Positions 9,014-17,580 of a DNA stretch of 64,000 bases are shown piece after piece; position 1 is the stretch's first letter; the number at the start of each line of letters is the position of its first letter. A model generated the notes under the pieces. It worked only from the letters and a program-made list of their open reading frames with translations, was not told the origin of the DNA and ran no database searches. The stretch lies in NCBI RefSeq assembly GCF_014652575.1, contig NZ_BMZB01000001.1:248001-312000 (forward strand), written 5' to 3'. A program made the translations under genes and the position numbers. This stretch comes from Asticcacaulis endophyticus (GTDB taxonomy: Bacteria > Pseudomonadota > Alphaproteobacteria > Caulobacterales > Caulobacteraceae).

Positions 9014-10011
9014 TGTCTCATCTCCTTCACATCAATACCGCGCCCGGTAATCTTACCGGGGTTCCATGTCAAAAGTTTTAGCAGGCGTAAAGACTTTAAG
9101 CGCCGCGTCGTCTGAATGTCACGGCGTTTGCGCCGGATATGACCGAGGTTGGTCAAAGCCTCCCAAATAGCTGCCCCGGCAATCACGCCTTTACCCGACA
9201 GCGCATCTTTGATCATCACCGCGATGGTCATTAATATATGGGGCATCAGAGTCAGAATCATCACCGGCCACGGTGTGTTTTTCAGATACATCCACAACCG
9301 GTTGCGATAGCCATAACGCAAGGCGAAATCCGAGCGCGCCCCCAGGGTGGCTGAGCCGATATGATCGACCCTGGCCTGCGGGATCAGCAGGCATCTTTCG
9401 CCCAGCAGACGCGCGCGGTAGCCCAGATCGGCATCTTCGCAATAGATGTAAAAATCCTCATCAAAGCCGTTTAAGCGCTCAAACAAGTCGCGCCGGATCA
9501 TCATCGCGGCTCCGCACGCCGAAAAGACTTCACCGACCGGTAAAAACTGCGGCATATCGTGGCCGTAGCCCATGCGGTAGTTAAACCCAAACGCCATCAT
9601 GCCATCGCCCGCACCGTCCAGCTTACCTGCATGATTAGCACTGAGTTGCAGGGCGCTGAACATGGAAACGGCCGGATAATCACTCACCGCCCCCTGCAAG
9701 GCCTGCAACATATCGGCATGAGCAAAAGCATCGGGATTGATCAGCACCAGCCACGGCGCACTTGCCATTTGGGCGGCGCGGTTATTGGCAACGGCAAAGC
9801 CCAGATTATCCTCAAACTGTTCAAACCGGATATCGGGATAGCGGGCCCGCCACGCGTCCAGTTCAAAATCGGCCGAGGCATTATCAACCACGACAATCTC
9901 ATAGGCCGCACGCGGCAGGGTTTGAGCCTGCAACGCCTCAAGGCAGCGCGGCAAAAAGGCCGAGCTGTTATAGCTGACGACGATAATTGAGAATCTGAGG
10001 CTGTCCGTCAT
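9010..10011 (-). CDS. Family 2 glycosyltransferase
   Basis: 333 aa from the ATG at 10011, chosen because it overlaps the queG stop as ATGA; an ATG at 10023 is 12 nt further upstream. The N-terminal GT-A domain shows SIIVVSYNSSAFLPRCLEAL, VVDNASAD, a DXD-like region near INPDAF, and YIYCEDADLGYRARLLG, typical of the rhamnosyltransferase-like GT2 proteins that build surface polysaccharide. A hydrophobic stretch near residues 240-265 (WPVMILTLMPHILMTIAVMI) suggests membrane association. The donor and acceptor sugars cannot be predicted. It is translationally coupled to queG upstream and pgi downstream. Confidence 0.85.
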   Translation of the reverse strand: MTDSLRFSIIVVSYNSSAFLPRCLEALQAQTLPRAAYEIVVVDNASADFELDAWRARYPDIRFEQFEDNLGFAVANNRAAQMASAPWLVLINPDAFAHADMLQALQGAVSDYPAVSMFSALQLSANHAGKLDGAGDGMMAFGFNYRMGYGHDMPQFLPVGEVFSACGAAMMIRRDLFERLNGFDEDFYIYCEDADLGYRARLLGERCLLIPQARVDHIGSATLGARSDFALRYGYRNRLWMYLKNTPWPVMILTLMPHILMTIAVMIKDALSGKGVIAGAAIWEALTNLGHIRRKRRDIQTTRRLKSLRLLKLLTWNPGKITGRGIDVKEMRQ

Positions 10012-11156
10012 GGGCCGGCCCATTCGGCCCGCACATCGGGATCGGCCTCATCCATGTGCCGTGCCCGTAAGGCCGCAAAAGCATCCGCCGCCATACCCTG
10101 TTTCAGCGCCCAGACAGCCGAAGCCCGGACCACAGGATGTTCGCGTGTGAGATTATCGTTAAGTACCGCGATCATCTCGTCGTTTTCAGTTCCCGCCACT
10201 GCATTTCCCATGGCGTAGTGCACATTCCTTAAGAAAGACGCCAACCCGATGCGCTTGATCGGCGATTTGGCAAACAGGGCACGAAAGGCTTCATCATCCA
10301 GCCGCGCCATATCGATCAGACGTAACTGATCGAACCCGTCGCGCTGAGCCAGTTTTATTTCCTGCGTCGTTTGGGCAAACTTGTTCCACGGGCAGGCCGC
10401 CAGACAGTCATCGCAGCCATAGATGCGGTTGCCCATCTGATGGCGGAAAACTTCCGGCCACGCGCCCTTATATTCGATGGTAAGGTACGACAGGCATTTG
10501 CGGGCATCCAGTTGGTAGGGCCCGATAAACGCATCGGTCGGGCACGCCTCAAGACAGGCCTGACATGACCCGCAATGATCAGGCTCAAAACGATCGCTCT
10601 CCAGCACACGATCGGTCAGGATTACCCCTAAAAATAGCCATGATCCGAAGTCACGCGAAACCAGATTGGTGTGCTTGCCCTGCCAGCCCAGTCCCGACAG
10701 GTGGGCCAGCGGCTTTTCCATCAGTGGTGCGGTATCGACAAAGACCTTAAGCTGGCAGTCAAAGTTCTGGGCGATAAAGCCCCCCAACGCTTTCAGCTTT
10801 TTCTTGATCAGGTCGTGGTAGTCATCGCCGCGGGCATAGACGCTGATATTGGCATTCTGCGGGTATTGCAGTTGTTCCAAAGGGTCTGTGTCGGGGCCAT
10901 AGTTAAACCCCAGCACAATCGCACTTTTCGCGTCCGGCCACATGGCCGTGGGGTGGGCGCGGCGCTCTAACGTGTCTTCCATCCACTGCATCTGGCCGTG
11001 CAGACCGGCTTCGACAAAGGCCTTCAATCGCTCAGATGCCGACCATGACGATGGAATATCTAGGAACCTGAGATCAGCAAACCCAAGCGTCAGAGCCTCT
11101 GCCCTGACCGCAGCCTTAAACGCTTCTGGCGGCAGCTTTTTGGGTTTCGCCTTCAT
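10008..11156 (-). CDS. queG: Epoxyqueuosine reductase
   Basis: 382 aa. It reduces epoxyqueuosine to queuosine at the wobble base of GUN-anticodon tRNAs, using cobalamin and two 4Fe-4S clusters. Cluster motifs are CGSCQACLEACPTDA and CDDCLAACPWNK. The N-terminal half has the conserved VLGFNYGPD, YARGDDYHDLIKKKL and VDTAPLMEKPLAHLSGLGW. The C-terminal HEAT-like region (HPVVRASAVWAL) is typical of the family. The gene starts 23 nt after the GST gene and ends in an ATGA overlap with the glycosyltransferase gene. Confidence 0.94.
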   Translation of the reverse strand: MKAKPKKLPPEAFKAAVRAEALTLGFADLRFLDIPSSWSASERLKAFVEAGLHGQMQWMEDTLERRAHPTAMWPDAKSAIVLGFNYGPDTDPLEQLQYPQNANISVYARGDDYHDLIKKKLKALGGFIAQNFDCQLKVFVDTAPLMEKPLAHLSGLGWQGKHTNLVSRDFGSWLFLGVILTDRVLESDRFEPDHCGSCQACLEACPTDAFIGPYQLDARKCLSYLTIEYKGAWPEVFRHQMGNRIYGCDDCLAACPWNKFAQTTQEIKLAQRDGFDQLRLIDMARLDDEAFRALFAKSPIKRIGLASFLRNVHYAMGNAVAGTENDEMIAVLNDNLTREHPVVRASAVWALKQGMAADAFAALRARHMDEADPDVRAEWAGP

Positions 11157-11179
11157 GGGGTCATTGGGCGCACGCTGGC

Positions 11180-11872
11180 CTAAAAATCAAGTTCTTTATA
11201 ATGGGCGGCTGCGGTCACCCCCGGCAGGATATCATTCAGCAATGGCCGGAAACAGGGGCGTGATTTGATCACCATATACCAGGTCTTAAGGTGCGGGTAC
11301 TTCTGCCAGTTCATTTCATCGAAATAGTCGATGACGCTGAGGTGGGCGGCGCAGACAAAATCGGCATAGGACATCGACCGTCCGGCCAGCCAGTTGCGCG
11401 TTTCCAGCAGGCTCTCAAAATAGCTTAAGTGATCGCGCAGAGATTCACGCCCGGCGCGCAGATTGTTAATGTCCGGCGCGCCATGCCCCATCAACCGCTT
11501 TTCCATTTTTTCATAGAGCAACAGGGCATTGACCTCATAGTCGAACTTGCGCTCAAACCATCCGACCAGACGGCGTGCCTCGGCCCGCTCCTGCATCGGC
11601 ACCGGCCACAGGCGCGGCGACAGCGGTAGTTCTTCGAGGTGCTCTAAGATCGCGCGGTTCTCACACACCACCACGGTTTGGCCGTCTTCGTAATTCTCAA
11701 CCAGCACCGGCAAAAGCCCTGACGGATTGAGCTTTAGCAACTCATCGGTTGGCGCCCAGTATTTGACAGCGATTTCTGTGACATCAAGCTTCTTTTCGCC
11801 CAGCGCCATGCGCACCACGCGCGAAGCCGGGTCAAAGGCGAAATGATAAAACTGCCGTTCAATGGCACTCAT
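11180..11872 (-). CDS. Glutathione S-transferase family protein
   Basis: 230 aa from the ATG at 11872; 14 upstream codons give no better start. The N-terminal thioredoxin-like domain (RQFYHFAFDPASRVVRMALGE) includes SGLLPVLV with its cis-Pro and a CENRAILEHLEE helix, followed by an all-helical C-terminal domain (SYADFVCAAHLSVIDYF). It most likely conjugates or reduces through glutathione. The class is uncertain. It appears to be the first gene of the operon with queG, since a 473-bp gap lies upstream. Confidence 0.85.
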   Translation of the reverse strand: MSAIERQFYHFAFDPASRVVRMALGEKKLDVTEIAVKYWAPTDELLKLNPSGLLPVLVENYEDGQTVVVCENRAILEHLEELPLSPRLWPVPMQERAEARRLVGWFERKFDYEVNALLLYEKMEKRLMGHGAPDINNLRAGRESLRDHLSYFESLLETRNWLAGRSMSYADFVCAAHLSVIDYFDEMNWQKYPHLKTWYMVIKSRPCFRPLLNDILPGVTAAAHYKELDF

Positions 11873-12345
11873 AAACCTAACCGTGATTGAAAAGCCGCGC
11901 GCGCAATGACGCAAAGCTCAGGAGGACGAGTAAAACCATATTGCGCACGGTCACGGCAAGCCTTTTACCGCAGGATGTGCAAATAAGGCATGAAAAGCTT
12001 TGAAATCATTCCCGCACCCACCATGCTTATGATTTTCTTACATTTATTAGTTTCAAAACACTGTGATCGTCCGCGCAGACAACCGCCACATTATCGTCTT
12101 ATTCTCTAAGCAGATAGTATGTATCTCACGCTCACGTCCGGCTAAAACTTAGGCGGGACAAGGGATCGACGGTTTTTAAGCTAAGCTACGGCTAAACGCG
12201 AATTACGCACATCTTTATCGAAATCCATCTTGACTCACCCACGAATCAATAATGGATTTTTTATATGAAATGTGTCTAATTACCGCAAGCCGTCAATCTT
12301 GATTATCGCATTGTCAGTTCGCGTTCGCATACACAGGGAAAACAT
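11873..12345 (+). other. Intergenic region, divergent promoters, one inverted repeat
   Basis: No coding gene is supported in these 473 bases, which separate the leftward GST operon from the rightward HTH/citrate-synthase gene. AAATCCAT (12221-12228) and ATGGATTT (12252-12259) form a perfect 8-bp inverted repeat with a 23-nt spacer, about 90 nt before the downstream start. It could be an operator or a weak hairpin. The downstream gene has a ribosome site AGGGAAA just before its ATG. Confidence 0.45.
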
Positions 12346-13536
12346 ATGACACGTCAATGGATTAGCCGCGCCGAAGCGCTGGAGCGTCTGGATGTTAAGC
12401 CCCAAACCCTCTACGCTTACGTCAGCCGTCAGCGAATCGCGGCCAAAAGTGACCCTGATCACCCGCGCAAAAGTCTCTATTCCCTCGACGATGTTGAGCG
12501 CCTGTCCGGTCGCAGCGACCATGCCCACGCAAGCCCCACGCCACGCCCGGCGCCCAATATCATAAGCTCAGGCAATCCGGCACGCGGCGAAGCCTCCATC
12601 GATTCCGAGATCTCGATTACCTTTCAGGGCCGCCACTATTATCGCGGCCAGGACAGCCTTGTCCTCGCTGAGACTGAAAACTTTGAGCCGGTGGCGACGC
12701 TGCTGTGGCAGAGCGATAATTCAAACCTGTTTGGCCCCTTGAAACCGCGCCCCGATGTCAACTTCCCCGGCGGCCCGCGCGCACGGGTCATGGCCATGCT
12801 CAGCCGCCGCCTCGAAGAAGAGGCGATGCAGGAAATTTTGCCGGAGCGCGACCTTGAGTTAGAGGCGGCAGGTCTGCTCAACGAACTGATCGATTCGGTT
12901 ACCAACGGCGGCCCGCGTCTGTTTTTCCATCAACGCCTTGCGCGCGGCTGGAAGGTCAATGACCCGCGCGATATCGACCTGATCCGCCGTATTCTGATAC
13001 TGTCGGCTGATACCGAACTGGACGAGGCCACGCTGGCCGTACGCGTTAGCGCCGCCACGCAAGGGCCACTGGCCAATTCGATCATGGCCGGTTTCGCCGC
13101 CCTGATGGGGCCTAAGCTCGGCGGGCGCATTTCCCGCGCCGAAGCCTATGTCACTCAGGTGCGCCGCCACGGCAATCCGGAACTGGTCGCCAAGACCTAT
13201 CTTAATCAGGGTCTGGAACTCCCCGGCTTTGAGGCGGGGACCGCCTCATCCGAAAAGCAGCGCGCCGAAAGCCTGATGGCCGCCGCGCCTCACATGGGCA
13301 ATGACCTCAAAACCATCCTTCAGGTCGGCGAAGACCTCACCGGACGTCCCGCCGGGTTCTCACTGGCCGTTGCCTTGCTGGGTCGTCATCTCGATCTGCC
13401 CAAGGAAGCGCCGTTCACCCTTTACGGCTTAGGTCGCAGTGCGGGCTGGCTGGCGCACGCCATGGAGCAGATCGCTTCAAAATCCGCGCCCAAGGCCCGC
13501 CTGCGTTACATCGGCAAACACCCCTTAAACCCCTGA
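12346..13536 (+). CDS. Citrate-synthase-fold protein with N-terminal helix-turn-helix, catalytic residues apparently lost
   Basis: 396 aa. Residues 1-55 form a MerR/excisionase-like HTH: WISRAEALERLDVKPQTLYA, then YSLDDVERL. The rest follows the citrate synthase fold: NELIDSV, GFAALMGPKLGG at about 250-262, LPGFEAG at about 290, and FTLYGLGRSAGWLAHAMEQ then LRYIGKHP at the end. By eye, the His of the usual HGG motif is Leu (KLGG), the His of GFGH is replaced (GFEA), and the Asp of the NVDF motif is Gly (PAGF). That would remove the whole catalytic triad. Proteins with this HTH-CS layout are usually annotated as citrate synthase family. Here a ligand-sensing DNA-binding role is more plausible than catalysis. 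Stand-alone gene. Confidence 0.8.
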   Translation: MTRQWISRAEALERLDVKPQTLYAYVSRQRIAAKSDPDHPRKSLYSLDDVERLSGRSDHAHASPTPRPAPNIISSGNPARGEASIDSEISITFQGRHYYRGQDSLVLAETENFEPVATLLWQSDNSNLFGPLKPRPDVNFPGGPRARVMAMLSRRLEEEAMQEILPERDLELEAAGLLNELIDSVTNGGPRLFFHQRLARGWKVNDPRDIDLIRRILILSADTELDEATLAVRVSAATQGPLANSIMAGFAALMGPKLGGRISRAEAYVTQVRRHGNPELVAKTYLNQGLELPGFEAGTASSEKQRAESLMAAAPHMGNDLKTILQVGEDLTGRPAGFSLAVALLGRHLDLPKEAPFTLYGLGRSAGWLAHAMEQIASKSAPKARLRYIGKHPLNP

Positions 13537-13656
13537 AAAGCGTGATATAAACATTTCAACGCGCGGCTTAACCCTCTTGTCATAACCGTACATTACATTA
13601 CGGTCGTTCAGACGTATGTGTTTGTGAGCCACTAGGCTGCGTTTCAAGAGGGATTT

Positions 13657-14463
13657 ATGGATTATCTGATCGCGTTGCTGCTGGGCTTTGTCGAAGGCCT
13701 GACAGAATATATTCCCGTGTCCTCGACAGGCCACCTGCTGCTGCTCAGCCATTTCCTGAATTTCAGCACGACGGGTAAGACGTTTGAAGTGCTGATCCAA
13801 TTGGGGGCCGTACTGGCCTTGCTCAGCCTCTATTTCAACCGGCTGTGGAACGTCGTCATCACCCTGCCCTCTAATCCGCAGTCACGCGGGTTTGTCATCA
13901 GTATACTGGTCGCCTTTTTGCCCGCGCTGGTGCTGGGGGTTTTGCTGCACGACTTTATCAAGGGGGTGTTGTTTGAGTCGCCGCAGACCATCTGCTACGC
14001 CCTGATCATCGGCGGCATACTGTTGTGGCTGGTTGACCGGTTTGCCCCCACGCCTACTCATAGCGACGCCATGCGGTTGGATGTTAAAACCGCCCTGGCC
14101 ATCGGCCTGTTTCAATGTCTGGCCATGATCCCCGGCATGTCGCGCTCAGGCTCAACCCTGATCGGGGCCATGCTGATGAAGGTCGAGAAAAAAGCCGCGG
14201 CCGAGTTTTCATTCTTTCTGGCCATGCCGACCATGGCCGGTGCCTTTGCCTACGACATCTATAAAACCTACGATCAGATGGATTTCAGCGATGTCGGTCT
14301 GATCGCCACCGGCTTTATTGCCGCCTTTGTAACGGCCCTGTTTGTGGTGCGCGCGGTGCTCGATTTCGTCAGCAAACATGGCTACGGCGTCTTCGCCTTG
14401 TGGCGGCTGGCGGTCGGCATTACCGGACTGATCCTGCTGCATTACGGCGTGGTGTTCAGATAA
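13657..14463 (+). CDS. uppP: Undecaprenyl-diphosphatase
   Basis: 268 aa, polytopic inner-membrane enzyme that dephosphorylates undecaprenyl pyrophosphate to recycle the lipid carrier for peptidoglycan and other polymers; overexpression gives bacitracin resistance. Family motifs are EGLTEYIPVSSTGHLLLL near residue 17 and AMIPGMSRSGSTLIGAM near residue 155. About eight hydrophobic segments can be read. The ATG follows GAGG by a good distance. It is closed by a strong bidirectional terminator shared with the convergent gene. Confidence 0.95.
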   Translation: MDYLIALLLGFVEGLTEYIPVSSTGHLLLLSHFLNFSTTGKTFEVLIQLGAVLALLSLYFNRLWNVVITLPSNPQSRGFVISILVAFLPALVLGVLLHDFIKGVLFESPQTICYALIIGGILLWLVDRFAPTPTHSDAMRLDVKTALAIGLFQCLAMIPGMSRSGSTLIGAMLMKVEKKAAAEFSFFLAMPTMAGAFAYDIYKTYDQMDFSDVGLIATGFIAAFVTALFVVRAVLDFVSKHGYGVFALWRLAVGITGLILLHYGVVFR

Positions 14464-14464
14464 T

Positions 14465-14497
14465 AAAAAAGCCCGCTGATCTCTCAGCGGGCTTTTT
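14465..14497. terminator. Bidirectional Rho-independent terminator
   Basis: Perfect 9-bp stem GCCCGCTGA (14471-14479) and TCAGCGGGC (14484-14492) with a 4-nt loop. A six-A run lies before it and a T5 run after it, so it works in both directions between the convergent uppP and NDUFA9-like genes. Confidence 0.92.
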
Positions 14498-14516
14498 AAA
14501 TGATATTCGATAAACC

Positions 14517-15473
14517 TTAGCCAACCGCCACGGCAAACTGACCATTCTTGCGAAAGCGCCACAGATAGCCCGGCACCACCGATTCCACGGCGGTCGGCGC
14601 TATGCCCAGAGCCTTAAGACCCGCCGCCTGCGCGCCCACAACATTATCCTTTTGCAGCAACAGGACCTGATCTGTCGTCACCAGCGGCGGCAGGCCAAAC
14701 GCCGCCATTAGATCGCCCCCAATCCCAATGGCGCTGGCCACAAAGAACGGCATATAGATCAGCGGCTTAGGCGCCATAACTTCCTGACCGACATATTTAA
14801 CGACGTCGTTGAAGCTATAGACCTTGGGGCCACCCAGTTCATAGGTTTTGCCAAAATGGGCATCGGACGACATGATCTCGGCAAAGGCCTGAGCGACATC
14901 ACCGATATAGACCGGCTGGAACTTAGTCTTGCCGCCACCGATTGACGGCATAAACGGAAACATCTTGGTCTGGTAGGCCAGAGAGGTGAAAAAGCCGTCC
15001 TGCGGGCCGAAGATCACGCTGGGGCGAACAATGGTGGCGGTCGGAATGGCCTTAAGCACCGCGGCTTCGGCCTGCCCTTTTGAGGCGGCATATTTCGACG
15101 AAGAATTTGCATCGGCGCCAATCGCCGACATCTGCACAAAGCGTTTGATACTTAAGACCGCCGCTTTTTGGGCAATCGTCGTTGACGCCTGACGGTGCAA
15201 AGCATCAAACGTCTGCGCGCCGGTCTGATAAAGAATACCGACTAGATTGATCACCGCTGAGGCGCCATCAAGCGCGCGGTCGATATCGGCCTCTTTGCGC
15301 ACATCGCAGCGCACGACCTGAATCTGACCCACGTCACCGGCCGGTTTAAGGTCATAGGCGACGGTCGGTTTACGCACCGCCACACGGATGCGCCAGCCCT
15401 GCTTGGCTAAGGCCCGCACCACCTGCTTGCCCACAAAGCCCGAACCACCGAAGATCGTGACCAATTCCGCCAT
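14517..15473 (-). CDS. NAD(P)-binding Rossmann protein, complex I NDUFA9-like
   Basis: 318 aa from the ATG at 15473 with CAGGGG upstream. An atypical short-chain dehydrogenase fold: VTIFGGSGFVGKQVVRAL is the nucleotide-binding glycine motif, then RVAVRKP, VINLVGILYQTG and VRPSVIFGPQDGFF. This is the alphaproteobacterial homologue group of mitochondrial complex I subunit NDUFA9, which binds NADPH structurally; a catalytic role is not proven. There is no catalytic YxxxK in the normal place that I can see. Single gene, convergent with uppP. Confidence 0.85.
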   Translation of the reverse strand: MAELVTIFGGSGFVGKQVVRALAKQGWRIRVAVRKPTVAYDLKPAGDVGQIQVVRCDVRKEADIDRALDGASAVINLVGILYQTGAQTFDALHRQASTTIAQKAAVLSIKRFVQMSAIGADANSSSKYAASKGQAEAAVLKAIPTATIVRPSVIFGPQDGFFTSLAYQTKMFPFMPSIGGGKTKFQPVYIGDVAQAFAEIMSSDAHFGKTYELGGPKVYSFNDVVKYVGQEVMAPKPLIYMPFFVASAIGIGGDLMAAFGLPPLVTTDQVLLLQKDNVVGAQAAGLKALGIAPTAVESVVPGYLWRFRKNGQFAVAVG

Positions 15474-15674
15474 AGGAAACCCCTGGATAATCGCTACATT
15501 CCCCCAATTAGCGTAAGGTTTTCGCTTACGCAACGCCTGATGAAAGCCCCCTACCAAAACATGCACAAATTGTTTTGAATATTCGTCACATAAGCCATTG
15601 ACGCCACAAAAGTTTGTCGTTAAACGTCCGCCTCCTCAGCCGATAAGGCTTGAGGCCGCACCTAATGATAAAGT

Positions 15675-15761
<87 letters not shown>

Positions 15762-15927
15762 ATAGGTCTTCCGGATTTGTCCGGGAAATATAAAAAACAC
15801 TTAAAATTCGATATTTCCGCGGTAAAATTGAACCATAATTCATGCTTACCCGCCTTATCGGGGTCTGCCCATACCAAGTGGGTCAGGCTTTTGATGGCCA
15901 TCAGTCAGGCGCCCCTCGTGAGGGCAT

Positions 15928-17580
15928 TTACACCACGCCCGTAATCTTTAACGCCACACCGATGTCGTGGCAGGAAGCTACCGGCACAGAAATTTGCAAA
16001 CCTTTGTCGTCCTGACGAAAATCAAGCGGTGACGCGTCCCCGACGATCTGAACGCGCCGAACCTGACCGCGGGCATATTTGGCGCCCTTAGCCAGAGACG
16101 CAATCGTAAGCTTACCGTTGACCGGACGGCCGAGGCTAATGGCATAAAGCGCCTTATCTTTGGTGGTGAAGCGGATATCCTGATGTGTAAAAGGTTTTTG
16201 CTGGCTTTCACCGAACATGCCGACCCCCACTTGTGTGGGGCCTTCGCCATAGATTTTCCAGGGGCGTGTACCGTAGATCGCTTCTGAGAAACGCCCCATC
16301 CATTCGCCTACGCCTTCGACAATGCGGCGCTCCTGATCGTCAATCGACCCGTCAGCACGAACGGGGATACTAAGCAGCAAGTTACCATTTTTGGAGACGA
16401 TGTCGCACAGGCGATGAATGACAGCCGCTGCCGGCAGATACTTATTTTGCTCATAGACCCGGCGATCATAATGCCAGTGGCCGATGCAGGTATCTGTCTG
16501 CCACGGTTCGGGGCTTATTTCCGCCCGGAAACCCCGTTCGACATCGGCCACATAGCCTTTTTTAGGCTCGCCCTGCGGTTTGATATTCAGCACGGTATCC
16601 AGCTTTCCGTGCCACTGGACCGAAGCATTGTAATAATGAGCCGCGATATCCAGTCCCGCCTGCCCCAGCGGCAAATCAAAATTGTCAAAGTAGAGAAGGT
16701 CGGGCTTATAGCTATCGATCAGATCCTTGCAGCGCAGATACCACTGACGCGTAAAGGCCGGGTTCGCCAAAGGCGGCGCTTCAGTCCATACCCGATCGTT
16801 TTGTTCGTGCCAGTCATTGGCCTGCGCAATGGTCTTTATGCCGTCCGGCAGGGGCATAACCGCGCCCCCATAGAGGGCTTGCGGGTCCAGCCCCTCCCAC
16901 CATTTGCCCCGGCCATCCAGTTTGGTCAGCTTATATGCATCATAGCGTTCGCCCGCCCGCGGACCTTCCGGATCATAGCCATAGGCCGTCTGAAACCAGT
17001 GCCAGGCATGGGCCCCGTGGTTGGAGACACCGAATTTCAAGCCACGCGCACGGGCTTCTTTTTCCCAGATGCCGATAATGTCCTTTTTCGGCCCGATCGC
17101 GACGGAATTCCAGTCGTGAAACTTCGAATCGAACATATCGAAATTGTCATGGTGATTGGCCATGGCGACAAAATATTTCGCACCCGCCTTCACATAGAGA
17201 TCAAGCAACTCGCCGGGGTTCCAGTTTTCAGCCGTCCAGCGCGGATAAAACTCCATAAAGCCAAAATCCGACGGATGCCCATAGGTTTTGACATGATGAT
17301 CATAGACCCCATTTCCTTGCAGATACATGCTGCGGGCATACCAGTCCCCGTACTCAGGCACGCACCCCGGCCCCCAATGAGCCCACAGCCCAAATTTGGC
17401 ATCACGGAACCAGTCCGGTGTCTTATAACCGGCTGAAAGCGACTCCCAGTTGGGTTTAAAAGCGCCGTCTGCGATCCGGTCATAGCCCGGTTCAGGCAAT
17501 TCAACGGCTTTGGCAGGCAGCGCGCCCGCCAGCCCCAGTCCAGCCACACCCCGCAGCAGGTTACGTTTTGTGCTATCCAT
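15928..17580 (-). CDS. Alpha-L-fucosidase, GH29 (first copy)
   Basis: 550 aa with an N-terminal signal-like segment (NLLRGVAGLGLAGALPAKA), so exported. GH29 features: DAKFGLWAHWGPGCVPEYGDWYARSMY, FVAMANHHDNFDMFDSKFHDWN, and the probable nucleophile Asp near residue 297 in DLLYFDNFDLP. A C-terminal beta domain follows from about 450. The enzyme releases alpha-linked fucose with retention; some relatives act on other deoxy sugars. It is the last gene of the locus. Its start overlaps the halogenase-like gene by 8 bp. Confidence 0.88.
   Translation of the reverse strand: MDSTKRNLLRGVAGLGLAGALPAKAVELPEPGYDRIADGAFKPNWESLSAGYKTPDWFRDAKFGLWAHWGPGCVPEYGDWYARSMYLQGNGVYDHHVKTYGHPSDFGFMEFYPRWTAENWNPGELLDLYVKAGAKYFVAMANHHDNFDMFDSKFHDWNSVAIGPKKDIIGIWEKEARARGLKFGVSNHGAHAWHWFQTAYGYDPEGPRAGERYDAYKLTKLDGRGKWWEGLDPQALYGGAVMPLPDGIKTIAQANDWHEQNDRVWTEAPPLANPAFTRQWYLRCKDLIDSYKPDLLYFDNFDLPLGQAGLDIAAHYYNASVQWHGKLDTVLNIKPQGEPKKGYVADVERGFRAEISPEPWQTDTCIGHWHYDRRVYEQNKYLPAAAVIHRLCDIVSKNGNLLLSIPVRADGSIDDQERRIVEGVGEWMGRFSEAIYGTRPWKIYGEGPTQVGVGMFGESQQKPFTHQDIRFTTKDKALYAISLGRPVNGKLTIASLAKGAKYARGQVRRVQIVGDASPLDFRQDDKGLQISVPVASCHDIGVALKITGVV

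Noticed and set aside
16414-17436. Long open frame on the + strand inside the first GH29 gene
   Set aside because: It is antisense to a clear family member, has no recognisable domain and arises from GC-rich codon bias.
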